From an uncultured Clostridia bacterium (GTDB lineage Bacteria; Bacillota; Clostridia; Christensenellales; DTU072): a DNA stretch of 37,380 nucleotides. Positions 19,420-30,507 of this stretch are shown in pieces (the first letter of the stretch is position 1; each line of letters starts with the position of its first letter). The stretch is taken from the NCBI GenBank assembly GCA_944362765.1, contig CALVTP010000014.1, positions 1-37,380 on the forward strand. Direction: 5' to 3'. Position numbers and translations under genes: made by a program. The notes under the pieces are model-generated. The model was not told the origin of the DNA, did no database searches, and saw only the letters and a program-made list of their open reading frames with translations.

Positions 19420-22400
19420 ATGTCCGTTAAAATGTCGAAGAAGAATATTGTTAAAATTTCACTGGCGGCGCTGTCCGTTTTTATAATGTTTTCGATTGCA
19501 ATGACGGCTTGGGCGCTGACAAAGGGGGAAGCGGATACGTCGATAACGGCGACAGCCGCGGAAACGGGGTCTACAAAATTATTGACAGCTCCGAAATTCG
19601 GTACAAACAATATAGAAAACGCCGGGACGTACGCAATTCCCACAACGACAACGAATAATATTGCCGATCATATAGCTTTTACAATCGATTTTCCCGTCAA
19701 CGACAATTATGACGAAACGGGCGGCAACGGTTATTACACAAACCTTAACCCCGATTACGCTGTGGCTTATGCGCTGATAGACGAAAACGTCGATGTCACC
19801 ATACGACTCACATTCGAGACCGACGGTATCGTCGGGATAAGAGCAAAATGGGGGGACGAACCGGCGGGAGAACTGCAAAGAATAAACGGAAACTCCACGG
19901 TCAGCACAACTCATAGCGGCGGTTCAAATCCCGGGACTCTTTCTTTTGAGGTATTGGCACCGAGGTCGGAAGGCTATACCGCTACCGGAATTAAACCGCA
20001 AAGCATATCCGTTACCGCCAAGACGGACACCAACGCAGTCAACGTTTACGACGGCACCTGGCAGGTCACCGTAAGCGGTAACGACAGGGCGACGGAATCT
20101 TACGACGCGGGAACGCCGGACGCCGATATTCCTTACATAAAAATCGGCGACAAAGTCAATATCAAATATGTTTTTGCAGCCAACAAGCCCGAATTCAGTC
20201 AGCTTTTCACGACGATATTCCGTCCGGACGGCACACCGGGAAGCTGTATTGATTGGACGGAAAATTCCGGAAGGAGCGCTCTTGTCAGGTCGGATACCGA
20301 CGTTAGTTCATATGTGTATTATAAATACGGCGGCACGCAGAGTGTCTCAAACGATATATATTACGGCATCGAAACGACATTTATCGCGCAGGCGCAGCTT
20401 TCCAGTCTCACCGGTGATTCCGTGGAGATTCAGGCGCGCATCCCTTCTTCAAGATACAACAATGTAGAATATTTGGATCAGGGAAGTGCGATAACGGTGA
20501 AGGTGGACTGCACTCCCCCGTCGATACCGCGGCTGACAACTTCTCCGGAGGCAGGTTATGTATTGGGTAACAGCATCCGCGAAGGGCTGTGGTATACATC
20601 CCGGCTTGCTCAGCCGCAATACGAGTCCGTGACGGCGAGCGCCTCGGTAGGCGCGGCGGAAAGGGTCTATGCCTTCGTGGTCAACGCCGGTCTCGGCATT
20701 ACCACCGTAGAAGGCATTATCGCTCAGCTGAATTTACGTCCGGACGTTCCGCTGGACGAAACAGGTTTTACTTATACCGTGGGTTCCGAATATACGGCGA
20801 CCAGGCAGGATCTCGGGGAGTTTTCCAATGCCCCGAACGCCGACAAGGAAGAAATCGATTTCGGGGCGGAAACAGGGAAATTCAATCCCGTCAATCCGGG
20901 GGAGATGGGTTTATTGCTGGTTGCCGTCGACGGGGCGGGGAATTACAGTTATTGGCTCTATTCCGCGTCCGGCAGCAGCGGTGACGGCGTCCAGAGCGCG
21001 TCGCTGAGGGTGGACTGGACCGAACGGACGATAGTGCCGTCCTTCACCGTGCCGGGCTCCGAAGATCCCGTGCAGGGTACGGAGGCAGGCACTTATGCGT
21101 CGGTATACGTGTTGGCGGGCGACTCCTACCACGACGAAAACGGTAACTTCACCGGCGGAGTTTTCCTTCCCGGAGGCAACCTGAATGCGGCGGCAATAAC
21201 TTACTCCGTCAAACGCGTCCGATACATAACGCTTAGGGTGGTGATGAGCCCCGCCCAATACAACGCTTTCACGATAGTCAGCTATAACGCCGAAAGCACC
21301 GGACGCGGGGGCGAGCCGGTATTTTCGGAGATGGAGGCGAACGGCGTCGTTTACCGCTACTTCGATATCACCTTCCCGACGGATTCCGGCGAGGCGAACT
21401 CGTGGTGGGGAAGCTATGCGGGGGAAGGGGAAGACAGTTATTATGCCTATAACAGGTTTTTAAGTGCCCGTGTCAACGCAAGGGTGATACCGACTCTTGC
21501 CGAAGGCGCCGACCAACTCGAATTTTATAACGGCATACCGCGGGAGATTTCGACCGGCGGCGTGACGATGACAATGTACGACGGCAGCGAGCTCGGGGGC
21601 ATTCAGCCCGAAGTAGCCATCGAATATTTCAAAAGGCTGACGATGGTGTTTTACAGTAACGTTAACGCCAACGGTACCAATATTTCGCCGGGCGGCTCCA
21701 TCGAGGTCGACGGCGTCGAAATTTTTTCCGACTCCGCGAGGGACATGAATACGTTTATGCGCCCCGGGATGCGGTTTGATTTCGAAGTTTCCGACGGCAA
21801 AGGCGGTACGATAACAAGAACGTTCTATATTTTCTCTCTGATAGAAAGCAATTGGGAGTGGGAAGTCGACGATTCGGGACAGCCGCTCACACGCGCGACG
21901 CGTACGGCGTACGTGATGGAGCTTACCGCGCCCAACGCCACGGGCGGCTTTATAGATGCAGGCACGTACTATTATAGATTGTTTGTAAACGACGACGCCG
22001 ACTCCAACTTCTATTACGGCGAGACGATAGCGGAGTTCACCATTTCTCCCGCCACGGCAAATCCGAACAATGCGGCGGCTTATAACCGGCTTACTTACGG
22101 GCAGTCGCTGGACGAGCTGAAGTTCAGTACCGTTCTTAACGACAACGTTACCGTTATCTATCCCGAAATACCATCAGGTTACGGAGATGACGACAACCTC
22201 TTCATCACCGGACCGGACAAAACGAAATATCCTTTCGTCACGATAGGCGATGAACCCTACCCGATGTATTACTCCGTGGGCGGCACCACTTATTATTATA
22301 CGGTGGGCGGAGTATACGGCGTTTTCAATATAATAACTCCTTCGTCGGGTTCAGCCGATTATATGTTGCCGGGAACAGTGAACGAGATCCACCTGGTGGT

Positions 22401-25400
22401 AGAGTTCGTGCCGATGACGTTGTCTTTTACGTCGCAGGTGATTGCCGATAATTACAGCCAATTTTTCAAGTTCTTCTATGACGCAAAAACCTCAGGCGGA
22501 GCTACCGAATACATCGTCAAGGAAGGCGCGCCTCATGCGGGGAACTACTCGGCGACACGCTTTGAGGTAAATATTTCGATAGATAAACGCGAAATCGAGC
22601 TTTCGCCCGACGACGAAAACTATCTGGGCTCCGCGGAGGACGGGCGCTTCGAGTATACCTACGACGAAATGCAGCACATTCCCGTATTCAAAGGGGAGTG
22701 GACTTCCGGCGGGGAAGAGATCGTGCCCGGCGAAGAGCTTGACCTGACTATGAAATTTTATCTCTTCGACGACGACGGCGATATTTCGAGCGAAATCAGC
22801 GGATTCCCGCAATATGCAGGTTCTTACAGGGTCGCGGTTTCCGTCAATTCCGGCAATTGCAACTATGTAACCGCCGGGGAAGCCTTCTTTATGCTGACTA
22901 TTCTGAAACAGAAGGTGACGTTGACGCTTACGACGACGGGTTCGAACGAAGACGGCTCCGGATATGTCGGCGGAAGCGGTTCGCTGACGTTCGGAGGAGT
23001 GTCGGGCACCCGTTACGACTACTCTCACGAGCTCCGCTACTACTATAACCACCTCGGCACGCCGGAATTCAAGGTGGTAAACGAAAACGGCTTCGAAGTG
23101 GGGACGGCGTTTACCTATCAATTGACGAGGGTGCGCTACTTTAATGAAACGGGCATCGAAGTCGACCTTGCCTCCGAGGAGATCTTTGACGCAGCCGGTA
23201 CGATATACCCGACCGGTTCATATCCCGCGGGAGTATATATTCTTACGATAGGCGTCGGCTCCGAAAATCACGAAGTCGATCCCGAAAATCCGATGGTATT
23301 GCGATACAATATCGTTCAGGGGAATTATAACAACAATACCGAATACTTCAACCTGATAGAGCCTACGATAAGGCAGACTTACGGCGATATTGCGTTAGGG
23401 GCGGCGCATATGGAGTTCGGTATGAGCCTTATCGACGCCCGCTCGGCGATGGACGGCGGCTCGGTTTATTTCAACTCCTACTCGATCACGGGCGGCATCA
23501 GAGAGCCGGTTGCCGGCTTGTTCTTCTTCGAAAGCGAGGAGGATTACCAAGAAAGGTACCCCGATTACACATATACATATACCGACAAAGACGGCGAAGA
23601 ACTGACTGTTCTGGATGTCAGGTATAACTCCGGCGGCTCGAGGTATGCTTCCCACTTTGTGACGATGTATTGGATGGCGGGCGTCTATAATGACGGCGAG
23701 TTCATACCCGATTATAACTTCATGCGCGTCGAAAGAACGGTGGAGATTATCGTGGCGAAGGGCTCGGTGGATTTAAGCGGCGTTACGGCTACCGAAATTA
23801 TATACGGAGAAAAATTGAATGCTTCGCGGTTCGGCGGCACCGCCCTAACCCGCAGCGGAAACAGGGCGTTTGAGGTGTCGAAGAACGGAGAGGCTTCGGG
23901 CTTAGGAAGTATTTCCTTCACTACCCCCGATTTTATCCCCGCCGGCGGGACATATTCCGCGGTGGTCAACTTTTTCCCGGACGATACTGCAAGATATTAT
24001 TCTTCGGAGTCCGGTTTGGTCAGCGTAAAGGTTTTGGCGCGCGAGACAGTCGTTACCTTTATTCCGACCGGGAACGCGTTGACGCCGGACGACCTTAACG
24101 GCGAGATAACCGATACCCTCGAAAACGCGCTGTATCGTATCTATGGCAGTGCGTTTACGAACCCGTTGTTCGAAATGCGTGCCGAAGCCGTCGACGGGCG
24201 GCTGGAAGCGGCGGAGAATATCCCGACGGGAACCGTCGACCGCGTGTTTACCTACTATATTGAAGGCAGCGAAAGCGATCACGACTTCGAGTACGAAGGA
24301 AAATACTATAAAAGGGCAGATATGTCCGCCACTACCGATGTGGGAAGATATTTTGTCCGCATCGAACTGACAGATGAGAATTATTCCGGCGCGGCTTTTG
24401 CGGAGTTCTACGTCATAAAAGCGACGCTGACGCCGCAATACGGCTATATTCCTAATTATACGGTGGAATATTCCGATGTTATTAACGATCTTCGAATCGG
24501 CGGCTCCGTCGAAAGTTCGGCGGGCGCCGGCGGCGTTCTGACGGTGTTCGAAGGCTTCTTTACGATAACGGGCATACTCGTCAGGGGCGCCGACGGCTCC
24601 GTAACGGTGGCGGAGCTTCCCGATAACTACAATGCGCTTCCCGTCAACTCCGAGGCGCTGCTTGAAAATGTCAGGGTGGCGTTCAGTCCCGACGTAAATG
24701 AGGACGTATATCTTAAAAATTTCCGTCCCTTCGAAAGTAATTATACTTTGACGGTGACTAGAAAAGATATCTCCGAAAATATCGTCATTGACGGTCTGTC
24801 GGAAGGGGTTTCGGAAAAAGTCTTCAATAACGACGATAAATTCCTCTCGCTTGCGACGACGGCGGAAGGTACCTTCGACGCCGATCCGAAGGGCGAAGGC
24901 GTTTCGGTGAGCTTTGTTTACTATGCGGACGGCGCACTTGCCGTCGCAGGCGTCACCAACGCCGGCAGCTACCTCGTGACGGCAAAAGTAGTCGAAGAAG
25001 GCTCCGACTATTGCGGCGAGGTGAGCTTTGAATTGATTGTGGCTCCGCACGAAGTGTGGATAGCAAACGAAGCGGTATCGGACGGCAAAGTCCTTACGCC
25101 GTACACCGGTACGACATATGCTTTCCTCCCCGAGTTTGAGTTTAAAGAGGGGGAAGAGATAGTCGGCGTCGATCCCTCCGCATTGCCGTATACGGTATCC
25201 TATTTATTATATAATTATCCGAACCCCATCCCGGAGCCCTATGAAATAGGGAGCTACCGCATGGATATAGTCATCGGGAATACCAACTATATTGCACGGG
25301 CGGCGGACGGTACGGATACCTCTTCCGGTGTCAGCCTGGGGCTCGATATTCATCCTTGCATTACGGCTCTCGGCAATACCGAACAGACCTATAAGCCCGA

Positions 25401-28400
25401 AGGGAAGCCCGATCCCGTTACGCCGATTTATACGGCAGGGCACCCGGAGCTCAATTATTTGGTTTCTTACTTCGATGCCGACGGCAATGAGGTAAGCGTC
25501 GAAAATGCGGGCGAATATAAAGTCGTCATAAAGTATGTCGGCGTCAACGGGCTGAACTACGAATACGTCGGCACCCTCACCGTAAATCCTCTGGAAGTCA
25601 CCGGTTTCCTGCAAGAAACTTATCGGCATGTCTATGACGGGTCGGAGTACAGAATCGAAAAACAATACGTTTTGCAATATTCCCTTCAGACGATAGCCGA
25701 ATTTTCCTATTATGACGAAGACGGAAACAAAACAGAAAATCCCGTAAATGCCGGCGTCTATACCGTGAAAGCCGTAGTGCCGGAAGGGGAAAACTTCGCG
25801 GGCTCGGACGAATGCCTGCTGAATATCTCCCCCGCGGCTCTTAAAATGACGGGAAGATTGCCGTCGATAACGATGTACTACGGCTCCGACAAGGAAATAT
25901 TCAACGGTATTCTGAAAGAGATGGGCGGCACGTGGTCGTTCGTAAACGGGTATAACGAGGTAATTCCGGGCGCTTTTGTCATCGACGAAAGCGATGATAC
26001 GGCAGTGCTTCTGCCTACCTTCGGAACAGGTACCAGAAGAATAAAAATAGTCTTTAAACCGGGGCTGTATGTCGACTCTGAGGAAGGGAAACTTTACGCC
26101 GTCAATTATTCGGAGTACGCCGCAACCGTTTCTGTCAATATATTACAACGTGACATAAGCGATGCAATCAGGATAGCGGGCGAGCCGGAATATAATCCGG
26201 AGCGCGACGCGTATATCATCGAAAGCTCGTTTACCGGCGCTTCGCAACCACTTTCCTATATCGTTACGGACGGCGTCGAGGATTATTCCGTGCAGGTAAC
26301 TTTGACGTATAACGGTTCGAAAACGGCGCCGAGAGCGGCGGGAGAGTATCGTGTCGGAGGATACGTCAGTGACGCAGCGTACAGCGGAGAATTCAAAGGC
26401 GTCCGACATGAAACGGACGAAGACGGGAATATCGTCTATAAGCCGCTCCTGTTTATAATTGACTCCGCAAAGCCGATAATAGACTACTCGGGCGTCAGAG
26501 TTACGATAGACGGAACGCAATACAGCCGCGTGCCGCTTGATACCGAAATCACCATAGACATGATTTCCGGTTTGAAGGCAGGCATACCCGGCATCGACTC
26601 CATAGAAGGGAAATGGTCTTTGGTGGACGGCAAGGCGACGATTTCGAAAGCCAATGAAAATTACGTCAAAGTACGCTTTGCGCCAAACGACCAGAGTTCT
26701 TACTATACCATAACCGCCGAAATCGTAATAATGGGTGACGGCGTCGATCCGGAGATAATATTTAACAACGTCGATACTACTTTCACATACGGAAAGACGT
26801 TGAAAGAAATACTTAGTGAATACGACTTCTCAGCCAACATCGGAGGGGAATTTACCTTCTATTCCGCAAACGGCGCGATCGACGGGGACTACATTCCTTC
26901 GACAAACGAGACTCTTACCTATACCTTCACCCCGAGTGCGGAAAATATTGAGGTATTCAATGTCATATCCGGAACATTCAAGCCTGTCGGCGGCAAAAAG
27001 GAGCTTACTGTAGGTGAGGACGTAACTTTAAACGCCTTCGGGTATTTCTTCCTGCATGACGGAAATGAATACGCCGAGGGTGACCTGAACTTCGTCTTCG
27101 GGATAACCGGACAAGACGATGCCGACATGACGGAAGGCTTCGGGTATGAAGTATTTAACTTCGCCGCGATATCCTTGGAAAACCCAGTGGCGGCGGGCGG
27201 CACTATCCAAACCCGTATAGAAATCGCGTTTACTCATCCGAACTATGTGCTGGTCGATGAAAACGACGGCGACTATTTATATGTGCTTTCAAGCGTGCAC
27301 GTCTATTTCAAAGTCACGGATATCGATTATAACGAAAGCAAAACCTATGACGGCGAAGCGCCGACGGAGGAGGAGCTTGAAATCCGCGCGGGCGGCACGG
27401 AAACAACCGTCGGCTTTGTCATTGACGAGGTCAGCCGTGACGGAAAAGTCATAGAAGACGGCTTGGCGGGCATAGTCGGAGCAGGGGAGTACATTATAAA
27501 AGTGCACATCGAAGGAAGCTCCGCAGAAGATATGCTGAGCGGGAATGCGGAGCAGAAATACTACGGCGTCTTCGAGCTTCCGTATACGGTGGAGCCAGAG
27601 GATCTTAGCGACTATATTGTCATTTACGGCACCGAAAAAACCTACGGAGAGACGGTAAGGGTGTACGGAGTCCTTAACGGCATAGAGATAGGAGAAGAAT
27701 TCGGCTTCGATATCAGATACTATGATTCGCAAGGTGCTTTGTTGAGCGCGGTTCCCGTCGACGCGGGAAATTACTCCGTGGAAGCTGCCATTTCCGGGAA
27801 TACAAATTACACCGGTTCGGCGCGTGCGGATTACATTATAAATCAAGCCCCGGCTACGATAACCTTTACGGGTTCAGGCGCCGGCGGATACTCTTTCGAC
27901 TACGACGGTCTGAGTAAGAGAGCCACCGTCAGCGTTTCAAACAACCTGACGGAGTCCGGAGTGGCTATTACATATTATAAGGGAACGAGCGTCGTCACTG
28001 CTCCCGTCGACCCCGGCACTTACAGAGTGGTAGCGCAAATAACCGACAAGAACTATTACGGTTCAGCCGAGACGACGCTGACGATAAACAAGGCGCCGCT
28101 TCAATTGACCACCACGCCCGAGGTTTCCGGCATCACGTACGGCACAAAGGTGAGCGCTGCGGTGGTTTCCGACAACTTCGTCGTCCACACCGTCGGCTTC
28201 AACTCGACCGTTGACGGAAAGTTTGTACCCGTCAACCCCGACGAGATACTTCCCGCAGGCACTCACTCCGTCAGATACATATTCAAGCCCGAACTCGACT
28301 TTTACGAGGAGCTGACGGTGACTTTCAACGTCACCGTCGAAAAAGCGGTTATTCAGATTACCGTTCTGAACCCCGACGAAAACAACAGGTTGGTCTACGA

Positions 28401-30507
28401 CGGCACGCCGAAGGAGCCCGTAGTCATTTCGGATCAGGGCATAGGTTACAGGAAGGAGTTCCGTAACGAAGCGGGCACACTGCTTTCATCCGCCCCCTCC
28501 GAAGCGGGGAACTATTCGGTAACCTATACCATAAACGACCCCAACTACACCGGCAGCAACATCGTGGAATTTACCGTTCACAAGGCGGAATTGTCGGTTG
28601 AAGCGTCCGTGCTTCCGGAGTCGGTTCAGGTCAGGTACGGCGCCAAACTTTCAACCGGCATTTTCAGCGGAACAATGGTATATGTTCCGGGCGCGGGCGG
28701 AGTAGCCGGCAGCTTTACCTTCGTCGAGGGCGATATAGTGTTGGGAGATGTGGGGCTTTACGAAGGAAGAGCCTACATTTTCCGTCCGAACAACTCCCAA
28801 AACTATGCCGAGTACAGAGGAACGGTCACCGTCAACGTCATTAAAGCCGACGCCATAGTGACCGGAAAAGATGTCTTCGAATTCGTCTACGGCGACGATT
28901 TGAGAAGCGTTGCGGCGGCGCCTTACCTCAGCTTCACGACTTCGCCTGCCAATCTGACGCTTGTCTCCGAAGAGTACAACGAGTGGCTTAATGGGCTTGC
29001 AAACGGCGTCACGGACGGGCTCGTCTCCGAGACTTTCGAAGCCAGGGTGGAGAATAAAAACTACACCGGTACCAGAAAGTTTACGATAATTATCAATCCC
29101 CGTCCGATAAACCTCATATACAGAATCGCTGCTGCGGGCGGCGCAATGACCGAGGTAAAAGATCAGATAACCGTCAATTTCGGCGCATCCGCCGATTTTA
29201 AGGTCGCAATCGATCCCTCGTCCATTCCCGAAGGACTCCTCACGAATGAGGAACTCGCCGAAATGGAAAACGGACTCATCGTCCGTTACCATGACTACGT
29301 CGAACTCATTTCGGAATTGGGTGAAGGTTCTACCGTCAAGCCGAACTCCGTCGGAGAATACATCGTTTCCGTAAGTACGGGGCTTGCAAAGCTGTTCACG
29401 GTATCGGAAGACACTAAGTATATCAACTATACCGTAAACCGCGGCAAGGTCGAATCGATAACCTTCAATACCTCGCTGCTGACGCAGACCTACGGAAACG
29501 CCATTACGATACCTAGCGTCACCACCGTGCCGTCCGGCGTTTCGGTGGAAGTTCGTTTCGTTGGGCTGGAGTATGTTCCTTCGGCTGCCGGAGAATATCC
29601 CATTTCCGCCGTCGTTACGGACTCCAATTACAACCCCGACACGGTAAACGGCATGTTGAGGATACTCCCGAAAGAGATCCCCATCGTCAACCCCGTAGCT
29701 TACGATAAAGCTTACGACGGTTTGTCGAATATCCGCGTCACGGCAGAGCTCGGCGGCATTATCGTCGGCGACGAAGTGACGCTGTCGCTGACGGCTATGA
29801 CCGAAGGCGGCTCCGCAGAAGTCGGCGTGCACAGGGTGGTGCTGACTTCGTGGACGCTTGGCGGTCTGGACGCAGCAAACTACACCGTCAGGGAACCCAT
29901 CTACAATTTGACCGCAAAGATAACTTCCAACATGGTGGTCGACCCCAATACGGAATCCTATATCACCACGGACGGCGGCTTCTCTTCGAATATTACCGTC
30001 GATTTCACCGAGGTGAAAGAGGTGAGGAACGAAACCAATATCTTCACGAGGCTGTTCGGGCAAAAAGCCACCGTTCAGACGATATCGGTGCGCGAGAACG
30101 GTCTCGATAAGGTGCTGGACAGGCGCGTCAAGTTCTACGTCCGCATTCCGGACGAGTACCTCGGGTGCAAAAATCTCACGGTAGAAGGGCTCGGGAATCT
30201 TTCCGGTATCACCAACTTTACGAGGGAAGGCAATTACATCACCTTCTATGCCGATTCCTCCGGTGAAATAGTCTTCTATACCACCGATTTCCCGTATTGG
30301 GTGATAATAATCATTGCCGTTTTGGCAATAGTGATACTCGGATTGATAGTGATATTGATAGCTGCGCCGCTGAGGAGAAGAAAACGTATCCCCGACGGAG
30401 CGAGAAAGATATACAAGTGGCGCGAAAACGCCGGAAGTGTGGAGGAGGCTTACAGGCGCAAAGTCAAGGCGCAGATCGAGGACAGGAAACGCAAATGGAG
30501 ATATTAA
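19420..30507 (+). CDS. 3,695-residue MBG-repeat surface protein with C-terminal TM anchor
   Basis: This is by far the largest gene in the window. The start is well supported: GAGGT (19408-19412) lies 7 nt before ATG, and the product opens with a signal peptide (MSVKMSKKNIVKISLAAL..., core ending near residue 33). The first ~900 residues contain less regular beta-rich domains, including a CTPPSIPRL segment. After that come many MBG/Ig-like units of roughly 80-170 residues, recognisable by ITYG/QTYG/VEYS starts, AGEY/AGNY/AGTY cores, NYTGS/NYYGS and closing strands ending in K-A or P. Near the C-terminus PYWVIIIIAVLAIVILG forms a TM helix (about 3625-3650), followed by a 44-residue, strongly basic cytoplasmic tail. 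There is no LPXTG, so sortase attachment is unlikely. It could be a fibrous adhesin or intercellular tether. It heads the operon with the next three genes. Confidence 0.85.
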   Translation: MSVKMSKKNIVKISLAALSVFIMFSIAMTAWALTKGEADTSITATAAETGSTKLLTAPKFGTNNIENAGTYAIPTTTTNNIADHIAFTIDFPVNDNYDETGGNGYYTNLNPDYAVAYALIDENVDVTIRLTFETDGIVGIRAKWGDEPAGELQRINGNSTVSTTHSGGSNPGTLSFEVLAPRSEGYTATGIKPQSISVTAKTDTNAVNVYDGTWQVTVSGNDRATESYDAGTPDADIPYIKIGDKVNIKYVFAANKPEFSQLFTTIFRPDGTPGSCIDWTENSGRSALVRSDTDVSSYVYYKYGGTQSVSNDIYYGIETTFIAQAQLSSLTGDSVEIQARIPSSRYNNVEYLDQGSAITVKVDCTPPSIPRLTTSPEAGYVLGNSIREGLWYTSRLAQPQYESVTASASVGAAERVYAFVVNAGLGITTVEGIIAQLNLRPDVPLDETGFTYTVGSEYTATRQDLGEFSNAPNADKEEIDFGAETGKFNPVNPGEMGLLLVAVDGAGNYSYWLYSASGSSGDGVQSASLRVDWTERTIVPSFTVPGSEDPVQGTEAGTYASVYVLAGDSYHDENGNFTGGVFLPGGNLNAAAITYSVKRVRYITLRVVMSPAQYNAFTIVSYNAESTGRGGEPVFSEMEANGVVYRYFDITFPTDSGEANSWWGSYAGEGEDSYYAYNRFLSARVNARVIPTLAEGADQLEFYNGIPREISTGGVTMTMYDGSELGGIQPEVAIEYFKRLTMVFYSNVNANGTNISPGGSIEVDGVEIFSDSARDMNTFMRPGMRFDFEVSDGKGGTITRTFYIFSLIESNWEWEVDDSGQPLTRATRTAYVMELTAPNATGGFIDAGTYYYRLFVNDDADSNFYYGETIAEFTISPATANPNNAAAYNRLTYGQSLDELKFSTVLNDNVTVIYPEIPSGYGDDDNLFITGPDKTKYPFVTIGDEPYPMYYSVGGTTYYYTVGGVYGVFNIITPSSGSADYMLPGTVNEIHLVVEFVPMTLSFTSQVIADNYSQFFKFFYDAKTSGGATEYIVKEGAPHAGNYSATRFEVNISIDKREIELSPDDENYLGSAEDGRFEYTYDEMQHIPVFKGEWTSGGEEIVPGEELDLTMKFYLFDDDGDISSEISGFPQYAGSYRVAVSVNSGNCNYVTAGEAFFMLTILKQKVTLTLTTTGSNEDGSGYVGGSGSLTFGGVSGTRYDYSHELRYYYNHLGTPEFKVVNENGFEVGTAFTYQLTRVRYFNETGIEVDLASEEIFDAAGTIYPTGSYPAGVYILTIGVGSENHEVDPENPMVLRYNIVQGNYNNNTEYFNLIEPTIRQTYGDIALGAAHMEFGMSLIDARSAMDGGSVYFNSYSITGGIREPVAGLFFFESEEDYQERYPDYTYTYTDKDGEELTVLDVRYNSGGSRYASHFVTMYWMAGVYNDGEFIPDYNFMRVERTVEIIVAKGSVDLSGVTATEIIYGEKLNASRFGGTALTRSGNRAFEVSKNGEASGLGSISFTTPDFIPAGGTYSAVVNFFPDDTARYYSSESGLVSVKVLARETVVTFIPTGNALTPDDLNGEITDTLENALYRIYGSAFTNPLFEMRAEAVDGRLEAAENIPTGTVDRVFTYYIEGSESDHDFEYEGKYYKRADMSATTDVGRYFVRIELTDENYSGAAFAEFYVIKATLTPQYGYIPNYTVEYSDVINDLRIGGSVESSAGAGGVLTVFEGFFTITGILVRGADGSVTVAELPDNYNALPVNSEALLENVRVAFSPDVNEDVYLKNFRPFESNYTLTVTRKDISENIVIDGLSEGVSEKVFNNDDKFLSLATTAEGTFDADPKGEGVSVSFVYYADGALAVAGVTNAGSYLVTAKVVEEGSDYCGEVSFELIVAPHEVWIANEAVSDGKVLTPYTGTTYAFLPEFEFKEGEEIVGVDPSALPYTVSYLLYNYPNPIPEPYEIGSYRMDIVIGNTNYIARAADGTDTSSGVSLGLDIHPCITALGNTEQTYKPEGKPDPVTPIYTAGHPELNYLVSYFDADGNEVSVENAGEYKVVIKYVGVNGLNYEYVGTLTVNPLEVTGFLQETYRHVYDGSEYRIEKQYVLQYSLQTIAEFSYYDEDGNKTENPVNAGVYTVKAVVPEGENFAGSDECLLNISPAALKMTGRLPSITMYYGSDKEIFNGILKEMGGTWSFVNGYNEVIPGAFVIDESDDTAVLLPTFGTGTRRIKIVFKPGLYVDSEEGKLYAVNYSEYAATVSVNILQRDISDAIRIAGEPEYNPERDAYIIESSFTGASQPLSYIVTDGVEDYSVQVTLTYNGSKTAPRAAGEYRVGGYVSDAAYSGEFKGVRHETDEDGNIVYKPLLFIIDSAKPIIDYSGVRVTIDGTQYSRVPLDTEITIDMISGLKAGIPGIDSIEGKWSLVDGKATISKANENYVKVRFAPNDQSSYYTITAEIVIMGDGVDPEIIFNNVDTTFTYGKTLKEILSEYDFSANIGGEFTFYSANGAIDGDYIPSTNETLTYTFTPSAENIEVFNVISGTFKPVGGKKELTVGEDVTLNAFGYFFLHDGNEYAEGDLNFVFGITGQDDADMTEGFGYEVFNFAAISLENPVAAGGTIQTRIEIAFTHPNYVLVDENDGDYLYVLSSVHVYFKVTDIDYNESKTYDGEAPTEEELEIRAGGTETTVGFVIDEVSRDGKVIEDGLAGIVGAGEYIIKVHIEGSSAEDMLSGNAEQKYYGVFELPYTVEPEDLSDYIVIYGTEKTYGETVRVYGVLNGIEIGEEFGFDIRYYDSQGALLSAVPVDAGNYSVEAAISGNTNYTGSARADYIINQAPATITFTGSGAGGYSFDYDGLSKRATVSVSNNLTESGVAITYYKGTSVVTAPVDPGTYRVVAQITDKNYYGSAETTLTINKAPLQLTTTPEVSGITYGTKVSAAVVSDNFVVHTVGFNSTVDGKFVPVNPDEILPAGTHSVRYIFKPELDFYEELTVTFNVTVEKAVIQITVLNPDENNRLVYDGTPKEPVVISDQGIGYRKEFRNEAGTLLSSAPSEAGNYSVTYTINDPNYTGSNIVEFTVHKAELSVEASVLPESVQVRYGAKLSTGIFSGTMVYVPGAGGVAGSFTFVEGDIVLGDVGLYEGRAYIFRPNNSQNYAEYRGTVTVNVIKADAIVTGKDVFEFVYGDDLRSVAAAPYLSFTTSPANLTLVSEEYNEWLNGLANGVTDGLVSETFEARVENKNYTGTRKFTIIINPRPINLIYRIAAAGGAMTEVKDQITVNFGASADFKVAIDPSSIPEGLLTNEELAEMENGLIVRYHDYVELISELGEGSTVKPNSVGEYIVSVSTGLAKLFTVSEDTKYINYTVNRGKVESITFNTSLLTQTYGNAITIPSVTTVPSGVSVEVRFVGLEYVPSAAGEYPISAVVTDSNYNPDTVNGMLRILPKEIPIVNPVAYDKAYDGLSNIRVTAELGGIIVGDEVTLSLTAMTEGGSAEVGVHRVVLTSWTLGGLDAANYTVREPIYNLTAKITSNMVVDPNTESYITTDGGFSSNITVDFTEVKEVRNETNIFTRLFGQKATVQTISVRENGLDKVLDRRVKFYVRIPDEYLGCKNLTVEGLGNLSGITNFTREGNYITFYADSSGEIVFYTTDFPYWVIIIIAVLAIVILGLIVILIAAPLRRRKRIPDGARKIYKWRENAGSVEEAYRRKVKAQIEDRKRKWRY

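Noticed and set aside
30297-30494. Upstream extension of the second surface-protein gene
   Set aside because: It lies inside the TM and tail codons of the giant gene in another frame and would hide the clear signal peptide starting at 30495.
30195-30507. LPXTG sortase signal at the C-terminus of the giant protein
   Set aside because: No LPXTG-like motif precedes the TM helix and the basic tail is 44 residues, too long for a sorting signal.
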